Translations under genes and position numbers: made by a program | The notes under the pieces: generated by a model | Seen by the model: only the letters and a program-made list of their open reading frames with translations | Databases searched by the model: none | What the model was told of the DNA's origin: nothing | In this document: positions 56,043-63,999 of the stretch, piece by piece | How positions within the stretch are numbered: the stretch's first letter is position 1 | How the letters are laid out: every line of letters starts with the position of its first letter | Origin: a virus | Length of the DNA: 64,000 bases | Virus record (IMG/VR): IMGVR_UViG_3300025326_000029 | Coordinates: 1-64,000 of that record | Strand: one strand, 5' to 3'

Positions 56043-57112
56043 GCGATCTTTGCCCAAACGAATGTCTCCGGCATCAACAGCCGAGGAATTCTGGCCGAGG
56101 CCAGCCGTAAGAAATGCGTCTTGCTCATATGATCAAGCATGACTTCAGCTTGCGTACCGACCCTTGTTGCAGTCGTGTTGTATCCAGTTGAAACAGTCAC
56201 TGGACCATCCAGCGTTTCCGCAATCCGCTGTCCATCGAGCACGTAATCAGTAGTTAGGAGTACGTGATCTTCAGGCAGATAGCGCGTTACCTGAGAAGCA
56301 GCTTCTCCAGTGACACCAACATCGCGATAGCCCTGATCGTAGATGACAACATCAACCTGCGCTGCGAAGCTCTGGAAGACCTCAAGAATGAGCTGCTTAG
56401 TCGGACGCTTGGGATATGAACGCGGCTCGTTCCATGTAACTATTTCCTTGATCTTCGTATTGCGAATCAAATAATCCCAGACCTTGGAACCCATGTGCAA
56501 TCGCGTACCATAAAAACCGCTATCATCAGCGATCTTTTCTGACCACGCTTGAACATCGGCAACTGGATCAGCATTAGCAACATCCGACCAAAGAGTCGAC
56601 GCTGTCGGCTGATGTCCTGCGGGGAGCCCATAATCAATATGAAGCTTGTCCCCAGTCGGATAAGTAATAACCAGAGCGCCAGAAAAAGCTGCCCAGCGCA
56701 TCGCCTCTGTGAGACGCTCGTTGCGCAGCCGTGCAATCTCGCCTCTAATTACCAACTCGTTCCCGGACGACTTTCGCACATTCGGGTCGGAAGAGTTGAG
56801 CTTCCGCCAGTCTTCCTCGTCGATCTGCTCCATTTCGTCCAAAAGCACCAGCCCGATGATTTCTTCGCGCCACGTTAGCGCTGTCTTGAACAGCGGCGGC
56901 GTAGCGGCCGGAGCACGGAACTGACCCTTACCGAATGCCTTGACATCAGCTACACGAAGCTTCGCCTGCATTTCCTGATGCGGCGTGAGCGGAGCGATTA
57001 CATCACCCAGCCTAACACCGTCCCTTGTTTCCGTTTTTCGCTGAAGCGGCTTGGTGATTACATCAGTTAGGGTCGCTTGATCCCACAGGTCGAAGTCGAT
57101 AATATTAGCCAC
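56039..57112 (-). CDS. Major capsid protein (lambda gpE-like)
   Basis: A 357-aa protein starting at GTG with AGGAGGT upstream. DFDLWDQATLTDVITKPLQR, LTPHQEMQAKLRVADVKAFG, EIARLRNERLTEAMRWAAFS, YGTRLHMGSKVWDYLIRNTK and VRVGTQAEVMLDHM-like late strands follow the lambda E-family (HK97-fold) layout. Flanked by a decoration protein gene and the protease/scaffold gene in the canonical lambda-like order. The most abundant head protein. Confidence 0.9.
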   Translation of the reverse strand: MANIIDFDLWDQATLTDVITKPLQRKTETRDGVRLGDVIAPLTPHQEMQAKLRVADVKAFGKGQFRAPAATPPLFKTALTWREEIIGLVLLDEMEQIDEEDWRKLNSSDPNVRKSSGNELVIRGEIARLRNERLTEAMRWAAFSGALVITYPTGDKLHIDYGLPAGHQPTASTLWSDVANADPVADVQAWSEKIADDSGFYGTRLHMGSKVWDYLIRNTKIKEIVTWNEPRSYPKRPTKQLILEVFQSFAAQVDVVIYDQGYRDVGVTGEAASQVTRYLPEDHVLLTTDYVLDGQRIAETLDGPVTVSTGYNTTATRVGTQAEVMLDHMSKTHFLRLASARIPRLLMPETFVWAKIA

Positions 57113-57131
57113 GGTTTACTCACCTCCTCCC

Positions 57132-57533
57132 CTACTCGAAGTTGTTAAATGCCCGCAATGAGGCACCATCTGTACCTTCCATGATTGCACTGAGGTACAG
57201 CGTGAAGTTGACAAGTGCTTGCGTCGCAAAGACGCAACCGAAGAAGAACATAGGCGCAGGCTCCGAGGAGGCCGTGTTCCTAGACAGTAGATCAACGGGC
57301 CTTGCAAGAACCCCGTCGATTTTTCCTGCTCCCTTATATTCAACATGCTTATCGACATTTGTTGCTGAAATACGCAATAGCGTCCCCGCAGGTACGACAT
57401 ACCTACTGCCATCTGCAGGAATGTTAAAGTCCATCGCATCAATGACGATCGACTTTTTAGCACCAAGACCAACAGGAAATTTCAAGATTTCTTTGTCGTC
57501 CCATTGTGCTGACTGTTGCACGTTAAAGGGCAT
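57132..57533 (-). CDS. Head decoration protein
   Basis: A 133-aa protein, AGGAGGTGAG upstream. Beta-rich with IPADGSRYVVPAGTLLRISA, typical of lambda gpD-like capsid-stabilising proteins, followed by APMFFFGCVFATQALVNFTL. Lies between protease/scaffold and major capsid genes as lambda D does. It would bind capsid three-fold axes after expansion. Confidence 0.8.
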   Translation of the reverse strand: MPFNVQQSAQWDDKEILKFPVGLGAKKSIVIDAMDFNIPADGSRYVVPAGTLLRISATNVDKHVEYKGAGKIDGVLARPVDLLSRNTASSEPAPMFFFGCVFATQALVNFTLYLSAIMEGTDGASLRAFNNFE

Positions 57534-57549
57534 TCACCTCACCTCCTCT

Positions 57550-59352
57550 CTACTCTTCCGCCAGGCCCATTTTGTCGGCAATCGAAGCCTTGATCTGAGT
57601 TACTCCTGCTTCATCCAGACCAAGATATTCCGCTGCTTCCGCTTCTCCATGAAGGAAGGCGTGTGCGCGGAATGTCTTCTCTGCCTCTGTCAGATTCTCT
57701 TCTAGCACCCCCACAGGAGGCGGCGTATTGTCGTTATCGCGATCTGATACCGAGCCTTCAGTCAGATTGACAAAAGCGTCATCAGGGACCGAATCCATGA
57801 TCCGTTCGACGACATCACTTAACGTCAACTCTACTTCTGTCCGAGAACGTCCGTTCTGCTCTGTAAAGTTGAATGTTCTCTCGCCATCATCAGCCATCAG
57901 CATCTGTCTCGCGATCTCGACTGTCGCGGGCGGGAACTTTCCTTGCCAACGCCCGACGAGCTTCTCTACGCGATCTTCCTGAACGCGTGCGCGAAGATTC
58001 AGCAATTCTTCATGCATTTGCTGAACTTGCTCTTCTGTAAACTGAACTTCTGTACTACTCACTCTTGACTCACCTCCTCGGGAGTTGCGTGTTTTCTTGA
58101 CGACATAAAGCTTTTTTACAGGTTTTGGAGGTTCAACTGGCTCTTCTTCTTCCGAGAGCACCAGTGAAACAACTTCTCCTTCAGTCATATTAGCGCTACC
58201 AAACGGAACTAATCCGCCGATCCATGGTTTGTTTGTGAGTGCAACATGATCAATAACGGCACCAAATTGTTGTGCCGTCTCTTTGTTCAAATAATCAAAA
58301 ACAATTCCTGCGCTTGTATTAGCAATTGTACCTCGTTTCACTTTACCTTCGATATCAGGTTCAGTAAAACGTGGCTTGGCGCGAAGTATTGCAATCTTCT
58401 TTCCTGTGTTCGGATCTTCACGGTCAACAATGGCTAAATCATCAATAAAGCCTGTATTTTCTGTAACTTTGTTATCATGTGACGTTGGAATCGTTACATG
58501 CTGAATAGCGCCAGCTTTAAAATTGTTTACAAGTTCTTGAAGCGAGACAATACTTTTCTTCCAGTCTGATGGCCCATCTCGTCGTACATGGAACGGAACA
58601 GGAACCGGCTTCTGCCCCGGACCAGGGCGCATTTTGAAAGTGCCCTCGCGAAGGATTTCTTTCCACCCATCTTCGCTTTGGGTGCCTTCGAAATAGAACT
58701 CGCTGAGGCCACCTGCCTCAGAAAACGTGGCGTGACCAGAAAAGAAATCGCAAGACATTTCTGGCGTCACGTCATCACGCCAAAGCGCACATGTAGCTGG
58801 CGTTTCTTCAAATGACTGTCTGAACCACCTACACGCAGCACATGACGTCTGCGGCATGTCACCCATACGGTAGTTCGCTACATCTGGAATGGCAGAGGTA
58901 GGATCATCACTATCAGCGAGCATGGCGGCGATGAGTTCATCGTCGAGTGAGAGAAGCGCCTCCTCCTGCTCTTCTGTCAACTCAAGGCCGATCTCGTCGA
59001 CAAGAGCATTGAACTCGGCCACTTCTTCAGGCGTCGGATCTTCGCTGAGGCTCTTTTTACGTTCGTCTCCACGCCACTTGGTCGTCCCACGAATAAGATC
59101 CTTAAGCACCGCACAGGTTTTCTGAGCGCGATCTGCTCCAAAACGCTTCGTGTTGTCTCGTATGCAACTAGTGAAAGGATGTCTCTTTCCAGCATAGAAG
59201 CGCAGGAGCGGTGAAAGTTTCTTGCGTGCTTCTGGCCCAACAGTCTTCGCGGAGAAGAGCGCGACAGTGAGATAGGCATCTGCCTCCTCTTCTGTAAACA
59301 CTAACGGTTCCCAGTCTTCGGCATTCATTTGACTGTCAAGAACGCTCGTCAT
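57550..59352 (-). CDS. Capsid maturation protease fused to scaffold
   Basis: A 600-aa protein, GGGAGG before ATG. The N-terminal 150 residues are acidic helical. CAACRWF, then CALWRDDVTPEMSCDFFSG (residues ~170-205) is a cysteine motif shared with other phage proteases. The protease core has IPTSHDNK (His), RAKPRFTEPDIEGKVKRGTI and NTSAGIVFDY (Ser), with a helper Asp in VIDHVALTNKPW, the order of HK97/Mu-type prohead proteases. The C-terminal third (~430-600) is a charged coiled coil acting as scaffold. Such fusion proteins form the inner core and then self-digest. Confidence 0.87.
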   Translation of the reverse strand: MTSVLDSQMNAEDWEPLVFTEEEADAYLTVALFSAKTVGPEARKKLSPLLRFYAGKRHPFTSCIRDNTKRFGADRAQKTCAVLKDLIRGTTKWRGDERKKSLSEDPTPEEVAEFNALVDEIGLELTEEQEEALLSLDDELIAAMLADSDDPTSAIPDVANYRMGDMPQTSCAACRWFRQSFEETPATCALWRDDVTPEMSCDFFSGHATFSEAGGLSEFYFEGTQSEDGWKEILREGTFKMRPGPGQKPVPVPFHVRRDGPSDWKKSIVSLQELVNNFKAGAIQHVTIPTSHDNKVTENTGFIDDLAIVDREDPNTGKKIAILRAKPRFTEPDIEGKVKRGTIANTSAGIVFDYLNKETAQQFGAVIDHVALTNKPWIGGLVPFGSANMTEGEVVSLVLSEEEEPVEPPKPVKKLYVVKKTRNSRGGESRVSSTEVQFTEEQVQQMHEELLNLRARVQEDRVEKLVGRWQGKFPPATVEIARQMLMADDGERTFNFTEQNGRSRTEVELTLSDVVERIMDSVPDDAFVNLTEGSVSDRDNDNTPPPVGVLEENLTEAEKTFRAHAFLHGEAEAAEYLGLDEAGVTQIKASIADKMGLAEE

Positions 59353-59527
59353 CGCCTCCCGTTCTCTCTTTCAATAAGTCGAATACAAGCTTGTCCGCTG
59401 GCGCGAAGCACCAACGGCAATCAGGGCATTTGTAAATGGTTGTCGTCTCTTCAGCGAATTCTTCGATGAGCTGCATTGGCACATACTGAAGAATGTCGTG
59501 CGGCTTCTTGCATCGTGGGCATACCAT
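59336..59527 (-). CDS. Small zinc-ribbon protein
   Basis: A 63-aa protein. I chose ATG at 59527 (MVCPRCKKPHDILQ) because GAGGGG lies 7 nt upstream; in-frame ATGs at 59584 and 59659 lack sites and would overlap the divergent promoter. VCPRC and KCPDCRWCF form a zinc ribbon. It overlaps the protease/scaffold start by 17 nt and is the first gene of the head operon. It may be a regulator or a Com-like translation factor. Confidence 0.6.
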   Translation of the reverse strand: MVCPRCKKPHDILQYVPMQLIEEFAEETTTIYKCPDCRWCFAPADKLVFDLLKERTGGDDERS

Positions 59528-59638
59528 ATTACGCCCCTCAATGAGACGCCGACGCTGATGAACACGACGTGTCACATGTGCCATCGTTCCAACGATAGGT
59601 TTATTACCGTATATGTAAGCGTGGCAAAAGTTACCTTG

Positions 59639-59667
59639 TTGCCATAAGAATTTTTTCATGCTATAAT
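59639..59667 (+). promoter_or_regulatory. Sigma70-type promoter for the lysis genes
   Basis: TTGCCA (59639-59644), exactly 17 bp, then a perfect TATAAT (59662-59667). Transcription would start near 59674 and read into the plus-strand transglycosylase genes. It is the best housekeeping promoter noticed in the window. It lies between divergent lysis and head-assembly units. Confidence 0.8.
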
Positions 59668-59751
59668 AAATATCAAATTAATACAGGCATGGCTCGTGCC
59701 CGCCTAAATCTTTTTCACGAGCTAGCTCCCACCAAGACGAGGAGGATGGAG

Positions 59752-60141
59752 TTGAAACTTTCAACTGCCACGCTTGCTGCGTTCTTAGCTGTTTTTTTAA
59801 GTCCAGTTGCTGTAGCTGAAAACTATGGAGGCAACAGCGAGCAAGAACAAATTCGTATGAAAGAACTAATCTATCAATATTTCGGTAATGGTTGGGTAGG
59901 ACGCGTAATGGTATGCATAGCCCGCAAAGAAAGCGGCTTGAATCCTCGCGCCACAAATTATTATGATACTAATGGCGGATCTTACGGATTGATGCAAAAT
60001 AATGCTATCTGGAGAAGAGAAAACGAAAGCGTACGCTCTTTTGCGTTTCGCATGCAGAACCCACACGAAAGCTTACGCGCCGCCCTCAAAACTTACCGCG
60101 TTCAAGGCTTGCATGCTTGGACGACAGCTAGAGCATGCTAA
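59752..60141 (+). CDS. Secreted lysozyme/lytic transglycosylase
   Basis: 129 aa from TTG at 59752 (MKLSTATLAAFLAVFLSPVA), 6 nt after GAGGAGG. ATG at 59746 is too close to that site and ATG at 59689 has none. A signal peptide with cleavage after AVA is evident. The catalytic domain has CIARKESGLNPRATNYYDTN (catalytic Glu), then GSYGLMQNNAIW, the lysozyme/SLT fold order. With its own signal it could reach the wall without a holin. First gene of the two-gene plus-strand lysis unit. Confidence 0.82.
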   Translation: MKLSTATLAAFLAVFLSPVAVAENYGGNSEQEQIRMKELIYQYFGNGWVGRVMVCIARKESGLNPRATNYYDTNGGSYGLMQNNAIWRRENESVRSFAFRMQNPHESLRAALKTYRVQGLHAWTTARAC

Positions 60142-60150
60142 GCTAGATAG

Positions 60151-60687
60151 ATGCCAGCGCGAGGAGTCCTTCAAGGCCAACAGCTTCAACCAAGAGAAAT
60201 CGCTTCCATCTGCTATGCAGCAGGATGGCGCGACAAGAATCTGATTATTGCCGTCGCTGTCTGTTTAGCCGAATCGCAGGGCTACATCAGAGCGTACAAC
60301 GATAATCTCGCCGCCGACGGAGAGACGATCCTCAGCAGAGACGTTGGAATCTTCCAGATCAACATCCCCGCTAATAAGGTTGGCACTCCAGAAGAAGAAC
60401 GCCTTTATAATCCACACTACAATGTTTCTCGCGCTCGTACGCTATTCGAAGCGAGAGGGTTCCAACCTTGGGTAGCATACAACACAGGGATTGCGCTCAA
60501 TCCTGCTTGGTGGCGCTGGAGCGAAAAGCAATCAGCATGGGTTGGGACGGGGCGTTATGTTCATCGTGCAACTCGCGGCTGTGCAAATTTTTATGCGTTA
60601 GAAATGAAGATCGCATCACCAGACGATGTTATGCTCGATTATCGAGCAATACCATCCAAACCTCAAAAGCCACCAGGAAGCATTTAA
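60151..60687 (+). CDS. Lysozyme-like transglycosylase (endolysin)
   Basis: A 178-aa protein. IIAVAVCLAESQGYIRAYND carries the catalytic Glu and RDVGIFQINIP the second conserved block, as in actinophage lysin transglycosylase domains. YNPHYNVSRARTLFEARGFQ, then PWVAYNTGIAL are late SLT motifs. No signal peptide, so it would need a holin or the activity of the secreted neighbour. It starts 9 nt after the first lysis gene and ends overlapping a convergent minus-strand gene by 4 nt. Confidence 0.85.
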   Translation: MPARGVLQGQQLQPREIASICYAAGWRDKNLIIAVAVCLAESQGYIRAYNDNLAADGETILSRDVGIFQINIPANKVGTPEEERLYNPHYNVSRARTLFEARGFQPWVAYNTGIALNPAWWRWSEKQSAWVGTGRYVHRATRGCANFYALEMKIASPDDVMLDYRAIPSKPQKPPGSI

Positions 60688-61451
60688 GTCCAACCTATAG
60701 TCTTGTTTTGAGCTAGACGCTCTTGATGGAGCGAATTCCAATAACGAGCAAAAGAAGCTTGCTTCCTGTTAGAGCCATTTCGCATCGCTCCTTCTTTGCG
60801 TGCTTGTCTGAGTAATACTATCGCTCGATAAGCAGTATTTTTACGTATATTATGTTGATATTGTAGTCGAGTCCAGATAGTCTTACTAAAACCAGCGCGG
60901 CGACATATTTCTGTGTGACTAAGACGCTGCTCAAGCTCTATAAATACGAATGCGATCTTAGATATTGAAATAAAACCGTGGTTGTCTACGTGTGTCTGTA
61001 CTCTAGGAAATAAGACACAATCTTTGCAACGTGTGAAAAGCTTCCCGGTGCGATACGTTCCACGATGAACATAAAAAGACTCAAGCGGAAGTATTTTTCC
61101 TTCAGGTGGATGAAGCGGGCCTGTGCATAATTTTCCGCCGTTCTTGTAACGTTTCAGCATTATTGATTGAGGAATAAATAATTCCCCTTGCCGCGACAAC
61201 TCTGAAGTACTCTTCCAAACGCTATTCTCTATCAGCTCTGACGATAATAATGCGCGAGCTATGCGTAAAGAGATGTAGCTACCTTGAACAGTGTAACTGC
61301 GAACAGTTGTCTCAGGAACATTATGTTCCCTTGACACTCTCGCCCAGGTGCCATAACGCTCATAAAGAGCGAACAGCTCATCCTTTACTGGCTGACTTAT
61401 CCGGGCGTAGATGCGAGACTCATTGACAGCACCATCCATACTTACTGCCAA
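60684..61451 (-). CDS. Putative DNA-binding protein with two HTH motifs and zinc site
   Basis: A 255-aa basic protein. An N-terminal HTH (LYERYGTWARVSREHNVPET, then TVRSYTVQG), a middle cysteine part (KLCTGPLHPPEGKILPLESF, then LFTRCKDCVLF) and a second HTH-like region (LSHTEICRRAGFSKTIWTRL). The C-tail is Lys/Arg-rich. The middle motif resembles cysteine sites in phage HNH/recombination-directing proteins. It may be a transcription regulator. It overlaps the upstream LuxR-type gene by 10 nt. Confidence 0.6.
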   Translation of the reverse strand: MAVSMDGAVNESRIYARISQPVKDELFALYERYGTWARVSREHNVPETTVRSYTVQGSYISLRIARALLSSELIENSVWKSTSELSRQGELFIPQSIMLKRYKNGGKLCTGPLHPPEGKILPLESFYVHRGTYRTGKLFTRCKDCVLFPRVQTHVDNHGFISISKIAFVFIELEQRLSHTEICRRAGFSKTIWTRLQYQHNIRKNTAYRAIVLLRQARKEGAMRNGSNRKQASFARYWNSLHQERLAQNKTIGWT

Positions 61452-61756
61452 ATTACATAAACTCCCTGATCAATTCCAGTTGGATGAGATAAGTATCCTA
61501 GCGCATGGGCTCGTATCACGCAAGTAGCTATATTATTTCCTTCTAAATTATTTTTTATTTCTTGAATCGTATTATAAGCATTTGAACGGCTAATCAACAT
61601 CGTTGTTGCGATCTGTTTTACAGACATTCCACTTGCGTAAAATGCGAGTAGTTGTGCTTGTTTTCTTGTTAAGATGCCGCGACTGCGGACACTCGGCCGG
61701 AGCCTGGGGATAGTTCCCGGAAGAGGTCCAGCCAAGATGAAGCAAGCTTCTCCCAC
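61442..61756 (-). CDS. LuxR/GerE-type HTH regulator
   Basis: A 104-aa protein. GTG at 61756 has AAGGAG exactly 5 nt upstream, inside the end of the glycosyltransferase gene, so the two overlap by 88 nt in different frames. Residues ~27-90 (ILTRKQAQLLAFYASGMSVK, then QIATTMLISRSNAYNTIQEI) form the four-helix GerE HTH. No receiver or autoinducer domain. It is the second GerE-type protein of the phage, the other being fused to the sigma-like protein at 14.2 kb. Confidence 0.78.
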   Translation of the reverse strand: MGEACFILAGPLPGTIPRLRPSVRSRGILTRKQAQLLAFYASGMSVKQIATTMLISRSNAYNTIQEIKNNLEGNNIATCVIRAHALGYLSHPTGIDQGVYVIWQ

Positions 61757-62805
61757 GTTCTCTCCTTGACTAATGCCAGACCAGCCTCTCTGGCGTCTTC
61801 ATACAATTCTGTGTCAGATAGCAATTCAAGCACACAATCTACATATTCATCAGAATCAAGTGGTAATGGCAGCTGTAACGAATGCTGTCCGAATTCTTCT
61901 CCTAAGCAATCAGCGTTAGTAATAACGCATGGGGCTCCACAAGCCATTGCCTCCATCACCGCACAACAACCAGTTTCAGTCGGAGCCATTGAATCGCACG
62001 GGTAGAGTAATGCTGTTGCGGATCGCAAGAATTTATGCAATTCTGTTCTACCTACTCGACCACGATCACGAACTCCTGGAAGTTCCAACACGTCTTTGAT
62101 AGTAAGTGCCATTTCTGCTTGAGCGTAATGCGAAAAGACGTGACGACTAATCATATCTTTTGCGCCATAGAAAACGTCAAGCGTTGCATTCGGATATGTT
62201 TTTCGCAACTTAGGCCAGATTTCGAGCATATGCACTAATCCGCGGTCCGGACTAGAAGTGTATGCAAACCTTGCTGCTCCAATTCTTGATTCGAGCGAAT
62301 CGCCACCATCTATGAGCATTGAATCAACACCATTGGGAATCACATGCACTCGTTCTGGCTCAAGCATTGGTTCGCACTGCAGCAAAAAACGACGATGCCA
62401 GGGAGAGAGCGCTACTACTGCATCGAACTGAACTGCTTCATCAATGCCGCCAATCAGATGAGCGACCTGAAGGCCGAGCAGCATCAAAGGTTGACAATCA
62501 CGTACGGTTGGATCACCTAGCAGCCAAGGTGCTTCCCAAGAAATGACGGCGTCGTAACGTCTGGCGGCAAGCTCCGTCGGCGCCAGGTCGGCTGGCAGAT
62601 ATCGATGAACGCCTGTACCGTATTCATGTTCCTCGCCGCCGTCTCGAGGTACGAAACAGTCGACTTCGTAGCCCATTCCCGCCCATTCACGGGCCAACGA
62701 AAGAAGAGCCAACTCTCTACCGCCGCAGCCGCGAGCAAGAAGTGACGGACCAACGTCTCCTCCCCAGGAGTCCCATGGTAAGACTTGAGCTATACGAAGC
62801 TGCAT
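61669..62805 (-). CDS. GT4-family (GT-B) glycosyltransferase
   Basis: A 378-aa protein. An N-terminal acceptor domain (MQLRIAQVLPWDSWGGDVGP...). IPNGVDS (~165) and FAYTSSPDRGLVHMLEIWPK (~195-214) begin the C-terminal donor domain. DSMAPTETGCCAVMEAMACG (~290-309) is the E-x7-E nucleotide-sugar motif. Likely adds a sugar to a phage or host glycan. It lies far from the glycosyl/methyl cassette at 29.5-32.7 kb, and its GC content is higher. Confidence 0.9.
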   Translation of the reverse strand: MQLRIAQVLPWDSWGGDVGPSLLARGCGGRELALLSLAREWAGMGYEVDCFVPRDGGEEHEYGTGVHRYLPADLAPTELAARRYDAVISWEAPWLLGDPTVRDCQPLMLLGLQVAHLIGGIDEAVQFDAVVALSPWHRRFLLQCEPMLEPERVHVIPNGVDSMLIDGGDSLESRIGAARFAYTSSPDRGLVHMLEIWPKLRKTYPNATLDVFYGAKDMISRHVFSHYAQAEMALTIKDVLELPGVRDRGRVGRTELHKFLRSATALLYPCDSMAPTETGCCAVMEAMACGAPCVITNADCLGEEFGQHSLQLPLPLDSDEYVDCVLELLSDTELYEDAREAGLALVKERTWEKLASSWLDLFRELSPGSGRVSAVAAS

Positions 62806-62815
62806 CTGCTCATGA

Positions 62816-63286
62816 TTATAGCGCGACTACTGTCTTGATACAGTACTTCCAGCGCAACAGACCAAGCAACGTGTCTCCAGTAAGAGCGGTCCATGGTTCG
62901 CCCTCGCCATCAAGAGCCAGCATAAAGTCTGCAGGATACGCGTGGCTCGAACGCGCCCCATTTGCTTGAACGAGCATGCGTCCGGCGTAGGCGACCGTTC
63001 CTAAAACCAATGGATCGTGACCGGAGTGCAGATCCCCCCGAGCGCGTTGTAAGGCTAGCTCTGCTAGATGCTCCTCGGCATCCTTGAGATGATGAAAGGA
63101 ATGAATTCCACAGGCATGCATCCATTGAGATGCTGCAGCATCACAGTGGCAGCGAGCTTCAAAAAGATGAAATGGTTCCCATGCTGCCGGGTTTTTAACG
63201 TTAGGAAAGTGAGTTGAGGTAAGCAGGATCTCCTGATTACGCTCTTGAACGCGCCAAACGCGCCACCCATAAAGACAAACAGTCAG
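62816..63286 (-). CDS. Small conserved-type protein (WR...AYP family), start unresolved
   Basis: The frame is open from 63343. The first ATG is at 63121 (101 aa), but upstream sequence is coding-like: TVCLYGWRVWRVQERNQEIL and FHLFEARCHCDAAASQ. It ends through ACGIHSFHH and GTVAYAGRMLVQANGARSSH-AYP. The GWRxWR beginning, C-x-C/GI middle and G-x-R-x-x-x-AYP end match a small uncharacterised protein family of Actinobacteria and their phages (memory, no search). No ATG, GTG or TTG lies between 63343 and 63121. CTG at 63286 is shown as start; ATT at 63325 is another option. Confidence 0.6.
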   Translation of the reverse strand: MTVCLYGWRVWRVQERNQEILLTSTHFPNVKNPAAWEPFHLFEARCHCDAAASQWMHACGIHSFHHLKDAEEHLAELALQRARGDLHSGHDPLVLGTVAYAGRMLVQANGARSSHAYPADFMLALDGEGEPWTALTGDTLLGLLRWKYCIKTVVAL

Positions 63287-63347
63287 CGAGCGAGCTTTCG
63301 TAGAACAGCCAAAATATACAAGAATGGTCGATTTAGTCTGTTTTTAT

Positions 63348-63387
63348 AGAATTTTCGCCAAATAGCGGCTTTATTTGGCAAAATTCT
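63348..63387. repeat. Long hairpin-forming inverted repeat in intergenic region
   Basis: AGAATTTT (63348-63355) pairs with AAAATTCT (63380-63387), and GCCAAATA (63357-63364) with TATTTGGC (63372-63379). A single C bulge and a 7-nt loop complete a 16-bp stem. On the plus strand TAACTTTTTT follows, so it could be a plus-strand terminator. On the minus strand it lies immediately upstream of the gene without a standard start. The rest of 63388-63447 is AT-rich and holds nothing else. Confidence 0.65.
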
Positions 63388-63447
63388 TAACTTTTTTGTA
63401 ATTTCAATCGTAAATTTCATCAATTTCCTCCAAATTTGTTCAAAAAA

Positions 63448-63792
63448 TTACTTTTCTTGTTCTTCATTGCTGACAATACGTTTAATTTCTTCGGAATGAA
63501 TCTTACACAATTCTGAACCGTTTATAACGCAAGTAGCACGATTTTTACAGCCTGACCGTCGGCATTCTCCAGATAGTTTCACTGACTGAACTAATCGTGG
63601 ACGACGATGCCGCGAAACTGCTGTTTTATGACGCTTTGGTGGAGTATATGTAAATTCTGGATGAGTATCCTCCCTATGTCGCTGGAAAAGATCACGTCCT
63701 TCAGCGAATAAACCAGCGTATGTCCACGTACAACGCGAGCAAGCAAAAGAAACTTCTTGGTCGTCTACGCGCAAACGTTCCTCTATGCTCAT
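63448..63792 (-). CDS. Zinc-finger protein
   Basis: A 114-aa protein. CSRCTWTYAGLFAEGRDLFQ then RHREDTH forms a C2H2-like finger (C18-x2-C21, then two His). A second site is CRRSGCKNRATCV followed by CKIHSEE. The middle is basic (PPKRHKTAVSRHRRPRLVQS). Probably DNA- or RNA-binding. ATG lacks a strong ribosome binding site. Composition is AT-richer than the gene to its right. Confidence 0.65.
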   Translation of the reverse strand: MSIEERLRVDDQEVSFACSRCTWTYAGLFAEGRDLFQRHREDTHPEFTYTPPKRHKTAVSRHRRPRLVQSVKLSGECRRSGCKNRATCVINGSELCKIHSEEIKRIVSNEEQEK

Positions 63793-63822
63793 CTGTTGAC
63801 GTGTTTTGCCTTGAGGAACGGT

Positions 63823-63999
63823 TCATGTTCCTTCAGCGTGCCCTCCTGATTCTAGCCGACGAAGAGCGTCGCGAGCTACCGGATGACCTGTACGAGTCCA
63901 CACTTCTTTCAATGTCTCTCGCAGTCTTGCGTTCTCAGTCTCGATGTTTCGCAAAGCTCTTTGTCCCGCTGAGCGCGGCGGATCAGGTCGCTTAACACC
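63823..63999 (-). CDS. C-terminal fragment of a gene cut by the right window edge
   Basis: The frame enters at the right edge and ends TGA at 63823-63825. It encodes KRPDPPRSAGQRALRNIETE, then NARLRETLKEVWTRTGHPVA. The visible 58 residues are basic then helical/coiled. It cannot be identified from this part. It lies opposite an open plus-strand frame that I consider a shadow. Confidence 0.5.
   Translation of the reverse strand, partial: GVKRPDPPRSAGQRALRNIETENARLRETLKEVWTRTGHPVARDALRRLESGGHAEGT

Noticed and set aside
63720-63995. 91-aa plus-strand frame at the right edge
   Set aside because: It lies opposite the zinc-finger gene start and the coding-like partial minus frame; no ribosome binding site or domain.
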